Shown here: positions 35,573 through 44,493 of the stretch, piece by piece | Layout: each line of letters starts with the position of its first letter | Position numbering within the stretch: position 1 is the stretch's first letter | DNA from: an uncultured Oscillospiraceae bacterium | GTDB taxonomy: Bacteria > Bacillota > Clostridia > Oscillospirales > Acutalibacteraceae | Length of the DNA stretch: 64,000 bases | Assembly (NCBI GenBank): GCA_949289045.1 | Contig: CASEMN010000008.1 | Span: 1-64,000 of the forward strand | Direction: 5' to 3' | Position numbers and translations under genes: made by a program | The notes under the pieces: model-generated | Databases searched by the model: none | What the model saw: only the letters and a program-made list of their open reading frames with translations | Told to the model about the DNA's origin: nothing

Positions 35573-35656
35573 ATGCAGCAAAAGCATAAATATGCAAAAT
35601 CTATTTTGGAAGTTTTGATTTGTGCTATTGATATTATCCAGATTTTAATGCTTTAG
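35573..35656 (+). CDS. Possible 27-residue hydrophobic peptide in the leader of locus 2
   Basis: ATG at 35573 to TAG at 35656 encodes a peptide with a basic start (MQQKHKYAKS) and a hydrophobic end containing two acidic residues and one Cys (ILEVLICAIDIIQILML). The ribosome site is poor (GGAA at 35568-35571), so this is uncertain. It lies between promoter 2 and tiny-peptide gene 2 in the same transcript. A hairpin CCTTGT/ACAAGG lies just upstream (35539-35558). Confidence 0.35.
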   Translation: MQQKHKYAKSILEVLICAIDIIQILML

Positions 35657-35713
35657 TAAATAAAGTGGTTGTATTTTGAGGAGCGAAGGAGGCAGAGCTA
35701 TACAGGAAGCCTA

Positions 35714-35758
35714 TTGAAAGTACTTATGTACGTTATTAAGCTTATACTTGGCCTTTAA
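35714..35758 (+). CDS. Tiny amphipathic peptide gene 2 (14 residues from TTG, start uncertain)
   Basis: The frame ending in TAA at 35756-35758 reads SLLKVLMYVIKLILGL at its end, which aligns with SLLHVLKLVFKVVV of peptide 1 (7 of 14 identical) and shows the same one-sided Lys pattern. The start is unclear: a strong AAGGAGG at 35686-35692 has no ordinary start codon at the right distance. TTG 35714, four bases after AGGAAG, gives a 14-residue peptide, and ATG 35726 a 10-residue one. Similarity of sequence, promoter and terminator to locus 1 suggests they are related by duplication. Confidence 0.45.
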   Translation: MKVLMYVIKLILGL

Positions 35759-35780
35759 TGCGGCGGCCGGTATGAGAAGA

Positions 35781-35808
35781 AAAGCAGACCAAAACGGTCT
35801 GCTTTTTT
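35781..35808 (+). terminator. Terminator of tiny-peptide locus 2
   Basis: AAAGCAGACC pairs with GGTCTGCTTT around AAAAC, followed by TTT. It also faces the 3' end of nrdR on the other strand. Confidence 0.9.
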
Positions 35809-35868
35809 ATGTTTTTTAAAAGATAAAATGAAACGCCGCTTTATTTTTAAAACGGCGTTCTGAATTTA

Positions 35869-36324
35869 TTATTTTTCGTTAAGAAGTTTTGCAAGCTCTT
35901 CCATGAAAGTGTTGATATCCTTAAACTGTCTGTAAACTGAGGCAAAGCGAACATAGGCAACCTCATCTATTTCTTTAAGCTTTTCCATGGCAAGCTCACC
36001 TACATGAATTGAGGTAACCTCTCTGTCTAAAGAATTTTGCAAAACGGCTTCAATTTCAGAAACAGCGTTTTCAAGAGTTTCAATAGATACCTGTCTTTTT
36101 TCGCAGGCACGAAGCATACCTCCAAGAAGCTTATCCCTATCGAAAGCTTCACGGGATTTATCTTTTTTTACAACAATAATCGGTACGCTTTCAATTATTT
36201 CATAAGTGGTAAAGCGTTTTCCGCATTTTATACATTCACGGCGACGGCGAATTCTTTCTCCTTCGTCGGTGGGTCTTGAATCAATAACTTTACTTTCTTC
36301 ATATCCGCAAAAAGGACATTTCAT
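35869..36324 (-). CDS. nrdR: Transcriptional repressor NrdR
   Basis: A zinc-finger plus ATP-cone repressor that senses ATP/dATP and shuts off ribonucleotide reductase genes. The zinc ribbon is C3-x2-C6 and C31-x2-C34, followed by the ATP-cone (about 49-139), which opens [15 protein letters not shown]. 151 residues is standard. AGGAGCGG lies upstream of the ATG on the minus strand. No ribonucleotide reductase gene is in the window, so its targets lie elsewhere. Confidence 0.96.
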   Translation of the reverse strand: MKCPFCGYEESKVIDSRPTDEGERIRRRRECIKCGKRFTTYEIIESVPIIVVKKDKSREAFDRDKLLGGMLRACEKRQVSIETLENAVSEIEAVLQNSLDREVTSIHVGELAMEKLKEIDEVAYVRFASVYRQFKDINTFMEELAKLLNEK

Positions 36325-36426
36325 TTAATCACATCCGCTCCTCTAAAATTTACTGATATATCGTTTAACATTATAACAAACAGGGAAAAAAAACACAATA
36401 TATAGTTTATAAAAGTCACATTCGAA

Positions 36427-37206
36427 TTAAAATTCTATTTTTTGAAGATACTTTTTGCTTTCAACTATTTCATCTGGAGACTCATAGCCGCTATTGTAAA
36501 GTTCAATGACTCCTGCGCCTTTGTATCCGCCTTCTCTCATAACTGCTGAAAGAGCGGCGAAATCGAAGTCTCCTTTTCCGGGAGGGATGCAGTTAATTTC
36601 GCTGGTATAGTCGCTTAGATGCAGATGGATTATATTTTTTGCAAATTCTTTTGCAAAAGATATGGGGTCAATCCCGGTTCTTACTGATTGCTTTATATCG
36701 AATACCATTTTGAATTTGTCTCCCAAAGTTTCACGCATTTTTGAAAGAAATTCTGGCGATTCACTTTTGAAGTCAACGACATTTTCCTGTGCGGTGATAA
36801 TCCCGAAATTAGAGGCAGTTTCGCACAGAATGCCGAATCTTTCAAAATATTCTTCATCGCTAATGTTGTATTTTTTTCTGCATCCGTGTATTACAAGAAT
36901 ACCAATATTAAGTTTATTACAGGCATCAAAATATTTTTTGCAAAATTCAAGTCCGTCAGTAAAGCGTCTTTTGTATGCGCTGAAAAGCATATTTGATTCT
37001 GCAAAAGAGGTAAATGGATGCATTGAAGTAAATGAAATTCCATAGTGGTCAGCAGTGGATTTTATTTCCTCAAATATTTTTCCGCTCAGTTCACATTCCG
37101 CATTTACGAAAATTTCAGCAAGATCAAATCCCAGTTCACCTAAAGCTTTTATGGATTTTTCAGTTTCAAGGGGATAAAAACAGGCGGATGATGCTCCGAT
37201 TTTCAT
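36427..37206 (-). CDS. Sugar phosphate isomerase/epimerase-like TIM barrel protein
   Basis: A 259-residue AP-endonuclease-2 type TIM barrel, as in xylose isomerase-like sugar epimerases and inosose dehydratases. Metal-ligand candidates are visible in order: H in LVIHGC, E in TAQENV, D in MVFDIK, H in IHLHLSD, E in GVIELYNSGY. A cytoplasmic role in sugar or polyol conversion is likely; the substrate is unknown. An AGGAGG site precedes the ATG on the minus strand. A 102-base gap separates it from nrdR, with no clear terminator. Confidence 0.8.
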   Translation of the reverse strand: MKIGASSACFYPLETEKSIKALGELGFDLAEIFVNAECELSGKIFEEIKSTADHYGISFTSMHPFTSFAESNMLFSAYKRRFTDGLEFCKKYFDACNKLNIGILVIHGCRKKYNISDEEYFERFGILCETASNFGIITAQENVVDFKSESPEFLSKMRETLGDKFKMVFDIKQSVRTGIDPISFAKEFAKNIIHLHLSDYTSEINCIPPGKGDFDFAALSAVMREGGYKGAGVIELYNSGYESPDEIVESKKYLQKIEF

Positions 37207-37283
37207 TTAGCTTTCCTCCTATGGAAAAAATTTGCCGTTGCCGGCGGAGATGTTGCTGTAATAAAATATAGTCGGTGATTAAA

Positions 37284-37544
37284 ATGTTTGCATTACATAA
37301 ATTCAAGAGCTTTTTTAAAGATGCTTTAAATAATCTTTCTCCGGTTACAAAGTTTATTTTGAAGTGGGGAATAATATCAGTAACGGTTATGCTTTCTCTT
37401 GCGTTTATCCTTTCTGGTATAGCGGGAGTCTATACGGAATACCACAGTACTATAATAATCCGCGATGAGCTTGCCGAGTGTATAAAAAGAACTTTCGGAT
37501 TGTTTTTATTTTCGGCGCTGTTTGCCCAGTGGATGAAGAAATAA
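37284..37544 (+). CDS. Small membrane protein of unknown function
   Basis: I do not recognise this 86-residue protein. A basic, amphipathic N-terminus (to about 25) is followed by one strong hydrophobic helix (about 27-50) and a second, weaker one near 70-83. The frame opens at GTG 37275, but GGTGAT at 37274-37279 is well placed as ribosome site for the ATG at 37284. It is divergent from the TIM-barrel gene and ends in its own terminator. Confidence 0.62.
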   Translation: MFALHKFKSFFKDALNNLSPVTKFILKWGIISVTVMLSLAFILSGIAGVYTEYHSTIIIRDELAECIKRTFGLFLFSALFAQWMKK

Positions 37545-37571
37545 GAAACATGTTTTAAATTATTTTAGCAC

Positions 37572-37606
37572 AAAAGGAACTGCTTTTAAACAGTTCCTTT
37601 TTTATG
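37572..37606 (+). terminator. Terminator of the small membrane protein gene
   Basis: AAAAGGAACTG pairs with CAGTTCCTTTT around CTTTTAAA, followed by a T-run. Confidence 0.92.
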
Positions 37607-37774
37607 TTTAATATACTTTTATGTTTTTAAGATATAGGCAAAATGTTATAATAATGTGGAATACAAAGATAATTTGAAAATTAAAATAAAATTTCAGAAA
37701 ATCGTTCCAATTTCGCAGATTTTTCCTGACATATATTTATGAAGAGGTTAAAGGGAGATAGTAAGGAGGCAGAA

Positions 37775-38368
37775 ATGGAAAAATACAATAGTACAAATCC
37801 TGCCGATATATCGGATGCAGAAATAGTAGATCTTTACTGGTTAAGGGATGAAACCGCCATTAAAAGAACGGATGAAAAGTACGGAAGGTTCCTATATACA
37901 ATGGCCCTTAATATTCTCCATGAACACCGTGACTGTGAGGAGTGCAGAAACGATACATATTTAAGTACATGGAATGCTATCCCTCCAACAAAACCAGTGC
38001 TTTTCAGAGCATTTATTGCTCAGATAATGCGCCGCACTGCAATAAACAGATACTATAAAAATATAGGTAAAAGAAAAATCCCCTCAGAGCTGACGGTATC
38101 CATGGAGGAATGTGAAGGCTTTATTTCTGAGGAAAAAAGCTCAGATGAAGAGATAGATGCAAGAGAAATCGGCAGAATTATAAGCGATTTTGTAAGGGGA
38201 TTGTCTCCGAAAAGACAGTATATTTTTATGGGCAGATTTTATTTTGCTGATTCAGTTGCCGTTATAGCTAAAGAACTCAAAATAACGGAGTCTGCCGTAT
38301 ACAAAGAAATAAAAAAACTCAGAAAAGATCTGAAGATTTTTTTGGAGCTAAAGGAGGTGTATGTGTGA
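37775..38368 (+). CDS. ECF-like RNA polymerase sigma factor (second module)
   Basis: A 197-residue sigma-70 family protein with region 2 (about 25-95; RRTAINRYYKNIGKRK is its C-terminal part) and region 4 (about 140-190; SVAVIAKELKITESAVYKEIKKLRK is the helix-turn-helix, with Tyr-Lys where many have Ser-Arg). An Asp/Glu-rich linker lies between. ATG 37775 is chosen for its AAGGAGG at 37763-37769; an in-frame ATG at 37739 has no ribosome site. The stop overlaps the next gene by four bases, and that gene is the expected regulator. Confidence 0.88.
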   Translation: MEKYNSTNPADISDAEIVDLYWLRDETAIKRTDEKYGRFLYTMALNILHEHRDCEECRNDTYLSTWNAIPPTKPVLFRAFIAQIMRRTAINRYYKNIGKRKIPSELTVSMEECEGFISEEKSSDEEIDAREIGRIISDFVRGLSPKRQYIFMGRFYFADSVAVIAKELKITESAVYKEIKKLRKDLKIFLELKEVYV

Positions 38369-39012
38369 ATCAAAAAAATTTTAATGAGGCTATGGGATAT
38401 ATAGACGATGACCTTGTTGAGAGTTATCTTAGTCAAAAGGAAATGAATATATTTAAAAAATCAAATCAGGGATGGAGAAAAACAGTAAAATGGTTTTTGG
38501 CTGCGGCGTGCATCTGTTTTGCGATGATTTTTGTTATTCCGCTTGCACTTATCAATCTTGGCGGATTTGGTTCAGAGGATGACGGTTATTATGAAAGCAC
38601 ACATACACAGGTGAAAACCTATGATGAGCTTGAGGCAATTGTAGGCAGTGATACTTTGCTGTCAAATCTTGATTTTTCGTCAGAAGAATATACTTTTGAA
38701 ATAGAGCATGAACCGAATAATGTCAGTGCTTATCACTCGGTAAGCGTCACAAGCACTGCGGAAGATCGTTTTTTCAATGTGTATGTTTATTTTCCGCCCT
38801 ATGACGAAGATGAAACAGATTTCTGTTTCAGCGGAAATTTCAAGGTCATCAATTCTGTAAAGGTAGAAGTTGATAAAATTCGTGATGAGGGTTCGGCCTA
38901 CGAATATGCTTTACAGTTTTACTATAACGGCTGCAAATATGTTGTAAGAGGCGGCGGAAACGAAAATGAAACTGAGTTCTGGAACAGAGTTTCTCAGCTT
39001 ATTGGGGAATAA
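38365..39012 (+). CDS. Probable anti-sigma factor, single-pass, no zinc motif
   Basis: A 215-residue protein with a short cytoplasmic segment (1-36) containing EAMGYIDDDLVESYL, one membrane helix (about 39-64) and an external domain (65-215). The YIDDDLVE-type N-terminus next to an ECF sigma gene is a pattern I associate with clostridial anti-sigma partners, but this is recognition by context. There is no HxxxCxxC zinc motif, unlike the other module at 10.0 kb. It starts with GTG, overlaps the sigma stop by four bases, and has GGAGGTG upstream. The external domain may be the sensor (inference). Confidence 0.68.
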   Translation: MNQKNFNEAMGYIDDDLVESYLSQKEMNIFKKSNQGWRKTVKWFLAAACICFAMIFVIPLALINLGGFGSEDDGYYESTHTQVKTYDELEAIVGSDTLLSNLDFSSEEYTFEIEHEPNNVSAYHSVSVTSTAEDRFFNVYVYFPPYDEDETDFCFSGNFKVINSVKVEVDKIRDEGSAYEYALQFYYNGCKYVVRGGGNENETEFWNRVSQLIGE

Positions 39013-39040
39013 AGCAAAGTATTCGAAAGGAGTGCTTTTC

Positions 39041-39451
39041 ATGATTAAAAGAAAAATAGCGATGACTGCTTTATCGGTTTTGACAATTATTCTCGAAATT
39101 CTGCCATACGGCGCTATATGTATTTTCATGGATGACGGTGGAATAGAAATCAGAAGAACATTTTCCTATTTTAGTTTGGTACCATATGGATATGCTAATT
39201 TCTCACCTCTGATTACGGCGTTGCTTTCCTGTGTGATACTTGTTTTGTGTGCAATACTTTGTTTCCGAAAAAGTCAGAAGCTTAATAAAGCACTTGCAAC
39301 TCTATCAGGTTTAGTAGCAGTTATTTCCTTTATGCCATTTTTTATTGGATTTGGATTCAGATTTTATGGTGTCTTTGCAGCTGCAATCACAGCACTTTTA
39401 GCCGTTATTTTTATTCTGGCATTGAGTGTGAGAAAGGGAGAAATTGTTTAA
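39041..39451 (+). CDS. Four-helix membrane protein of the second sigma module
   Basis: A 136-residue hydrophobic protein with about four membrane helices (8-27, 53-75, 83-103, 108-130). I do not recognise the family. The ATG at 39041 follows GAAAGGAG at 39024-39031; the frame is open further upstream but overlaps the preceding gene without a ribosome site. It lies 28 bases after the anti-sigma-like gene, probably in the same operon. Confidence 0.65.
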   Translation: MIKRKIAMTALSVLTIILEILPYGAICIFMDDGGIEIRRTFSYFSLVPYGYANFSPLITALLSCVILVLCAILCFRKSQKLNKALATLSGLVAVISFMPFFIGFGFRFYGVFAAAITALLAVIFILALSVRKGEIV

Positions 39452-39516
39452 TCTTCGTGTTTCTGCTTTTTGAACTCCTTAAAAAATGAACTCTTTAAAA
39501 GAAAGGAGCCATTGCC

Positions 39517-39909
39517 ATGAAGAAAAAAGTTATAATTATAATTTTGATAGTTTTTGCGTTGGTATCTGCGGCAGGAGCCATTATTGCAGTAAGTTCACCG
39601 TTTCCTGAATATGCGGAAAAAATAGAAATTCAAAACGGAAACACAGGTGAAAAATTTGTTTTGGCTGAAGAAGCGAAAGCAGCTTTACTTAAAGGACTTT
39701 CCGAAATTGATACCCGTGTTTCAGACATTAGAATTTTTACTGCGGGATATGAGTACAAAATAACTTTTTCATCGGGCATCGGCGAAAAAGAAATTGTCGT
39801 TAAAAATTCCGAACTCTTAGAAAGCGGCGGCCTAATGTACAAAGCGGACAGGGATATGATAAAACTTATTGAAGGTGTTTTGTCTGAAAATCACCAATGG
39901 TGGACTTAA
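39517..39909 (+). CDS. Exported or membrane-anchored small protein
   Basis: A 130-residue protein with a signal-like N-terminus (MKKK, then a hydrophobic stretch to about residue 26) and a soluble, mostly polar remainder with no cysteine. The family is not recognised. GAAAGGAG precedes the ATG. It is the last gene of the sigma/anti-sigma group and probably a small envelope protein belonging to it (inference from order). Confidence 0.6.
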   Translation: MKKKVIIIILIVFALVSAAGAIIAVSSPFPEYAEKIEIQNGNTGEKFVLAEEAKAALLKGLSEIDTRVSDIRIFTAGYEYKITFSSGIGEKEIVVKNSELLESGGLMYKADRDMIKLIEGVLSENHQWWT

Positions 39910-39916
39910 ATAAAAA

Positions 39917-39950
39917 CAAAAGGGACTGCCGAAGCAGTCCCTTAGTTTAT
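39917..39950. terminator. Bidirectional terminator between convergent genes
   Basis: AAGGGACTGC pairs with GCAGTCCCTT around CGAA. The T-tract is better on the minus strand (TTTTGTTTTT), so it mainly serves the aminotransferase gene. Confidence 0.85.
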
Positions 39951-39958
39951 GTGTTATT

Positions 39959-41236
39959 TCAGTTTTCTTCAATAAGCTTTCTTACACTTACAAGCTTTAC
40001 GCAAAGGCAGAGAAGCTCAGCTGCAAGTTTAAGCTCGTCAACGGGAGGATAGGAGGGAGCAATTCTTATGTTGCAGTCCTTGGGGTCGTTGCCATAGGGG
40101 TAGGTGGCTCCGGCGGGAGTGAGGTTAACTCCTGCCTGTGAACAAAGAGCTGCAACTTCTTTTGCACAGCCATCCATAACATCAAGGCTGATGAAGTAAC
40201 CGCCGTTGGGTTTTGTCCACTTTGCAACACCTGTCTGACCGAGGTTGTTTTCAAGGCAGTCGAGCACAGCCTGGAATTTAGGAGCAAGAATTGCTGCATG
40301 ACGTTTCATGTACTCGTTTACGCCGTTTACGTCCTTGAAGTATCTTGCATGGCGAAGCTGATTGAGCTTATCGTAGCCGATTGTCTGCATTGACATACGC
40401 TTTTTGATCATTGCGATGTTGTTGTCAGAAGCTGCGAGAGCTGCAACGCCTGCGCCGGGGAATGTGATTTTAGAAGTTGAAGTAAACTCGATAACCATAT
40501 CTGAGTTGTTGTTTTCTCTGCAAAGGGGGAAGATGTTGAGAAGTTCGTCGTGATTTTCGGAAATATGGTGTACGCAGTAGGCGTTATCCCACATAACTCT
40601 GAAATCCTTTGCTGCGGGTTTAAGAGCAGCGATTCTCTTTACAACCTCGTCTGAGAAAGTTTTTCCCTCGGGGTTTGAGTATTTCGGTACGCAGAACATA
40701 CCTTTAACAGAAGGATCTTTGACGTTTTCTTCAATGATATCCATGTCGGGGCCGTCCTCTTTCATGGGAACGGTAATCATTTCGATTCCGAAATATTCGA
40801 GAATGCCGAAATGTCTGTCATATCCGGGAGCGGGGCAGAGGAATTTGATTTCGCCCTGTTTGCACCAGGGTTCTGCACCTGCACCGTGAGTCATGCACTG
40901 AGCGATATAGTCGAACATCATGTTAAGGCTGGAGTTACCGCCGACGATGATGTTTTTAGGCTCAACTTCAAGAATTTCAGCGAAAAGTCTTTTGCACTCG
41001 GGGATACCGTCGAGAACGCCGTAGTTGCGGCAGTCGAAGCCTGTTTCGTCACGGTAACCGCTCTGCTCATTAACTGAGTTTAAAAGCTCGTTTGTGATAT
41101 CAAGCTGATCTGCACCGGGCTTACCTCTGGACATATCAAGTTTGAGATTTTTTGCTTTGAAGCTTTCATATTCCTTTGAAAGCTCTTTTTCAAGAGCGAC
41201 AAGCTCTGCCGCTGACATTTTTTCATACACTGCCAT
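39959..41236 (-). CDS. PLP-dependent aminotransferase (Aminotran_MocR-type, probably aspartate/alanine)
   Basis: A 425-residue fold-type I aminotransferase. The likely Schiff-base Lys is in FTSTSKITFPGAGVAAL; the phrase NYGVLDGIPECKRLFAE and the C-terminal DCNIRIAPSYP (Arg for the substrate carboxylate) fit the PF12897 group seen in clostridia and actinobacteria. It is cytoplasmic and probably interconverts aspartate or alanine with oxo-acids. The start MAVYEKMSAAEL follows GGGAGG on the minus strand; the frame is open further upstream (to 41284) but without a ribosome site. It is monocistronic. Confidence 0.88.
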   Translation of the reverse strand: MAVYEKMSAAELVALEKELSKEYESFKAKNLKLDMSRGKPGADQLDITNELLNSVNEQSGYRDETGFDCRNYGVLDGIPECKRLFAEILEVEPKNIIVGGNSSLNMMFDYIAQCMTHGAGAEPWCKQGEIKFLCPAPGYDRHFGILEYFGIEMITVPMKEDGPDMDIIEENVKDPSVKGMFCVPKYSNPEGKTFSDEVVKRIAALKPAAKDFRVMWDNAYCVHHISENHDELLNIFPLCRENNNSDMVIEFTSTSKITFPGAGVAALAASDNNIAMIKKRMSMQTIGYDKLNQLRHARYFKDVNGVNEYMKRHAAILAPKFQAVLDCLENNLGQTGVAKWTKPNGGYFISLDVMDGCAKEVAALCSQAGVNLTPAGATYPYGNDPKDCNIRIAPSYPPVDELKLAAELLCLCVKLVSVRKLIEEN

Positions 41237-41394
41237 TGCTGATCCTCCCAGAAAATTATTCAAATTTTTTGCTAAACCTTGCACATTTTATCACATCAGA
41301 AAGATTTTTGCAATATCAAATTGCAAATCTTGCATTTTTTACTTTTGAGCACTGTGAATCTCGTCGGATGATGGGGAAAACTGCCTATATGCGA

Positions 41395-41424
41395 TTGACA
41401 AATTTCATTTTTTTGTGCTATATT
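41395..41424 (+). promoter_or_regulatory. Promoter of the 54-residue membrane protein gene
   Basis: TTGACA at 41395-41400, an 18-base spacer and TATATT at 41419-41424. Confidence 0.65.
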
Positions 41425-41503
41425 GACATTGAAATATATTTACTCTTAAATTAGTAATTTTGTAAAATTGATTTTCAATAATAGAAAATAAGAAGGTGCA
41501 ACT

Positions 41504-41668
41504 ATGAAATCGGTCAAAATAATGCTTTTGGCAATATACTTCCTTGTTCTTGCAGGAATATGCGTCATTTTTATGGGAGGAAATTCCGTTTCAGGAGCGA
41601 TTGGAGCTGCTGTATGTTTCCTTATAAGTCTTTATCTGATAGTGAAGGGACTTATTAAAAAAGACTGA
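41504..41668 (+). CDS. 54-residue two-helix membrane protein
   Basis: ATG to TGA, 54 codons, with AGAAGGTG seven bases before the start. The product has two hydrophobic segments (about 5-24 and 30-49), a glycine-rich turn and a Lys-Lys-Asp end. It is a separate transcription unit with a promoter about 80 bases upstream and a terminator 18 bases after the stop. I do not recognise the family; small two-helix proteins of this kind are common in clostridia and mostly uncharacterised. Confidence 0.72.
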   Translation: MKSVKIMLLAIYFLVLAGICVIFMGGNSVSGAIGAAVCFLISLYLIVKGLIKKD

Positions 41669-41686
41669 GATAAAATCTGATTATAA

Positions 41687-41719
41687 GGAGTCTGAGTTTT
41701 ACGCAGACTCCATTTTTTC
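41687..41719 (+). terminator. Terminator of the 54-residue gene
   Basis: GGAGTCTG pairs with CAGACTCC around AGTTTTACG, followed by ATTTTTT. Confidence 0.88.
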
Positions 41720-41744
41720 TCTTTCCGATGCTTTGCTGCAATTC

Positions 41745-41772
41745 TTGACAAAAGCAGGCTCTATTGTATAAT
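41745..41772 (+). promoter_or_regulatory. Promoter of valS-folC
   Basis: TTGACA at 41745-41750, a 16-base spacer and TATAAT at 41767-41772. The leader from about 41779 to the ATG is only some 60 bases and contains no T-box. Confidence 0.8.
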
Positions 41773-41837
41773 ATATTAGTTATACGTTTGAAACGATACA
41801 AAATCGGTATAAACAAGCTTTAGGGAGGAATCCGTAA

Positions 41838-44462
41838 ATGGCAAAGGAACTTGCAACAAAATACAATCCCTCCGAGGTTGAAGATAGACTTTACCGTTCA
41901 TGGCTTGACGGCGGTTATTTTCATGCACCTTTGGACAAGGATAAAAAACCTTATACAATAGTTATGCCCCCGCCAAATATCACAGGCCAGCTTCATATGG
42001 GACATGCTCTTGACAACACTCTTCAGGATATTCTTATCCGCTACCACAGAATGGCTGGATATGATACACTTTGGCTGCCCGGTACAGACCATGCTTCAAT
42101 TGCAACAGAGGCAAAGATCGTTGAGGCAATGCGTAAAGATGGCATTACAAAGGACGATATCGGCAGAGACGGCTTTTTAAAGCGTGCCTGGGAGTGGAAA
42201 GCCCAGTACGGCGGAAGAATCATCGAGCAGCTTAAAAAGATGGGCTCCTCCTGCGACTGGGACAGAGAGCGCTTCACAATGGACGAAGGATGCAGCAAAG
42301 CTGTCAATGAAGTTTTCGTTCACCTTTATGAAAAGGGACTTATATACAGAGGCGAAAGAATCATCAACTGGTGTCCTCATTGCCTTACTTCGATTTCCGA
42401 CGCTGAGGTTGAGTATGAGGAGAAAGCAGGTCATTTCTGGCATCTTCGCTATCCCTTCAAGGATGGCAGCGGATACCTTGAGCTTGCAACTACAAGACCT
42501 GAAACACTTTTAGGCGATACCGCCGTAGCGGTTAACCCCAATGATGAAAGATACCGTGATCTTGTGGGCAAGACTCTTATTCTTCCCATTGTTCACAGAG
42601 AAATTCCCGTTATTGCCGACGAGTACGTTGAGATGGATTTCGGAACAGGCGTTGTTAAAATTACACCTGCCCATGATCCCAACGACTTTGAGGTCGGTCT
42701 TCGCCATAACCTTGAGGTTATCAATGTTCTTACTCCCGACGCTAAAATCGTTGACGATTATCCCGAGTTCGCAGGTATGGATACAATGACTGCACGTAAG
42801 GCAATCGTTAAAGCTCTTGAAGCAGAGGGCGCTCTTGTAAGAATTGAGGATTACTCCCATAATGTTGGAACCTGCTACCGCTGCTCAACAGTTGTTGAAC
42901 CGAGAGTTTCAAAGCAGTGGTTTGTAAAGATGAAACCTCTTGCAGGTCCTGCAATTGACGCTGTTAAGAACGGCGAAACAAAGTTCATTCCTCAGAGATT
43001 TGAAAAGGTATATTTCCACTGGCTTGAAAATATCCGTGACTGGTGTATTTCCCGTCAGCTCTGGTGGGGTCACCGTATTCCCGCATGGTACTGCGATGAC
43101 TGCGGTGAAATCACTGTTGCAAGAACTGCTCCCCATAAGTGCGCTCATTGCGGCAGCGAACATATTCATCAGGACCCCGATACTCTTGATACATGGTTCT
43201 CTTCGGCACTTTGGCCTTTCTCAACCCTTGGATGGCCTGATAACACCGAGGAACTTAAGCATTACTATCCCACAAATACCCTTGTAACAGGTTATGATAT
43301 TATTCCCTTCTGGGTTATGAGAATGATGTTCTCAGGAATCGAGCAGACAGGCAAGGCTCCCTTCGATACTGTTCTCATCCACGGACTTGTACGTGACTCA
43401 CAGGGTAGAAAGATGTCAAAATCTCTCGGCAACGGTATTGATCCTCTTGAGATTATCGACAAGTACGGCGCAGACGCTCTCAGATTCACTCTTGCCACAG
43501 GCAACAGCCCCGGAAATGATATGCGTTTCTCCGACGAGAGAGTTGAGGCAAGCCGTAACTTTGCAAATAAAATCTGGAACGCTGCAAGATTTATTCTCAT
43601 GAACCTTTCCGGCGACGAGAGGGCTCCTTATATCCCCGAAAACCTCGCAATTGAGGATAAGTGGATTATCAGCCTTTACAATAAGCTTGTACGTGACGTT
43701 ACTGAATCCCTCGATAAGTTTGAGCTTGGTCTTGCAGTTCAGAAGCTCTACGACTTCATTTGGGATATCTTCTGCGACTGGTATATTGAGCTTGCCAAAA
43801 TCCGTCTTAACGGTGAGGATAAAGAGGCAAAGGAAACAGTCAAGGCAGTTCTTATCTATGTAATGAGCGGCACACTTAAGCTTCTTCATCCCTTCATGCC
43901 CTTCATCACTGAGGAAATCTGGCAGACTCTTCCCCACGACGGTGAGACAATCATGCTTTCACCCTGGGATAAGTACGACGAAAGCAGAAACTTCCCCGCA
44001 GAAGAGAGCGAAATGGAAAAGATCATGGCTGCTATTAAGGCTATCCGTAACCGCAGAGCAGAGATGAACGTTCCTCCCTCAAGAAAGGCTCAGCTGTTTA
44101 TTGAAACCGCTTCTGAGGATACTTTCAGAACAGGCGCTGTCTTCATGCAGAAGCTCGCTTCCGCTTCGGAAGTTACCGTAGGTAAGGATTTCTCCCTTGA
44201 AACAGCTGTTTCAATCATCACCGAGGATGCAAGAATTTACATTCCCATGGCAGAGCTTATCGACTTTGAGGCAGAGAGAGCAAGACTCAATAAAGAACTT
44301 GCAGCCGCCGAAAAGCAGCTCAGTCAGATTGATGCAAAGCTTTCAAACGAGAACTTTGTAAATAAAGCTCCTGCAAACGTTGTTCAGGGACAGCGTGACG
44401 CAGCAGAAAAGCTCAGGGATAAAATTGCAATGCTCAAAGACAGCATTGCAAGCCTCGGCTAA
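41838..44462 (+). CDS. valS: Valyl-tRNA synthetase
   Basis: A class I synthetase that charges tRNA-Val and edits mischarged Thr. The 874 residues contain [13 protein letters not shown] with the HxGH motif at 53-56, the editing insertion (about 190-340), zinc-type cysteine pairs ([16 protein letters not shown]), KMSKS at 525-529, an anticodon-binding domain and the C-terminal coiled-coil arm typical of ValRS. GGGAGG precedes the ATG. The folC gene follows, as in many Firmicutes. Confidence 0.98.
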   Translation: MAKELATKYNPSEVEDRLYRSWLDGGYFHAPLDKDKKPYTIVMPPPNITGQLHMGHALDNTLQDILIRYHRMAGYDTLWLPGTDHASIATEAKIVEAMRKDGITKDDIGRDGFLKRAWEWKAQYGGRIIEQLKKMGSSCDWDRERFTMDEGCSKAVNEVFVHLYEKGLIYRGERIINWCPHCLTSISDAEVEYEEKAGHFWHLRYPFKDGSGYLELATTRPETLLGDTAVAVNPNDERYRDLVGKTLILPIVHREIPVIADEYVEMDFGTGVVKITPAHDPNDFEVGLRHNLEVINVLTPDAKIVDDYPEFAGMDTMTARKAIVKALEAEGALVRIEDYSHNVGTCYRCSTVVEPRVSKQWFVKMKPLAGPAIDAVKNGETKFIPQRFEKVYFHWLENIRDWCISRQLWWGHRIPAWYCDDCGEITVARTAPHKCAHCGSEHIHQDPDTLDTWFSSALWPFSTLGWPDNTEELKHYYPTNTLVTGYDIIPFWVMRMMFSGIEQTGKAPFDTVLIHGLVRDSQGRKMSKSLGNGIDPLEIIDKYGADALRFTLATGNSPGNDMRFSDERVEASRNFANKIWNAARFILMNLSGDERAPYIPENLAIEDKWIISLYNKLVRDVTESLDKFELGLAVQKLYDFIWDIFCDWYIELAKIRLNGEDKEAKETVKAVLIYVMSGTLKLLHPFMPFITEEIWQTLPHDGETIMLSPWDKYDESRNFPAEESEMEKIMAAIKAIRNRRAEMNVPPSRKAQLFIETASEDTFRTGAVFMQKLASASEVTVGKDFSLETAVSIITEDARIYIPMAELIDFEAERARLNKELAAAEKQLSQIDAKLSNENFVNKAPANVVQGQRDAAEKLRDKIAMLKDSIASLG

Positions 44463-44493
44463 TAATTAAATCAAATGATAGGCAGTGACAATT

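Noticed and set aside
41773..41837. T-box leader on valS
   Set aside because: Only about 60 bases between promoter and start, with no T-box core or Stem I.
43416..43937. A 173-codon minus-strand frame opposite valS
   Set aside because: Shadow caused by codon bias in valS.
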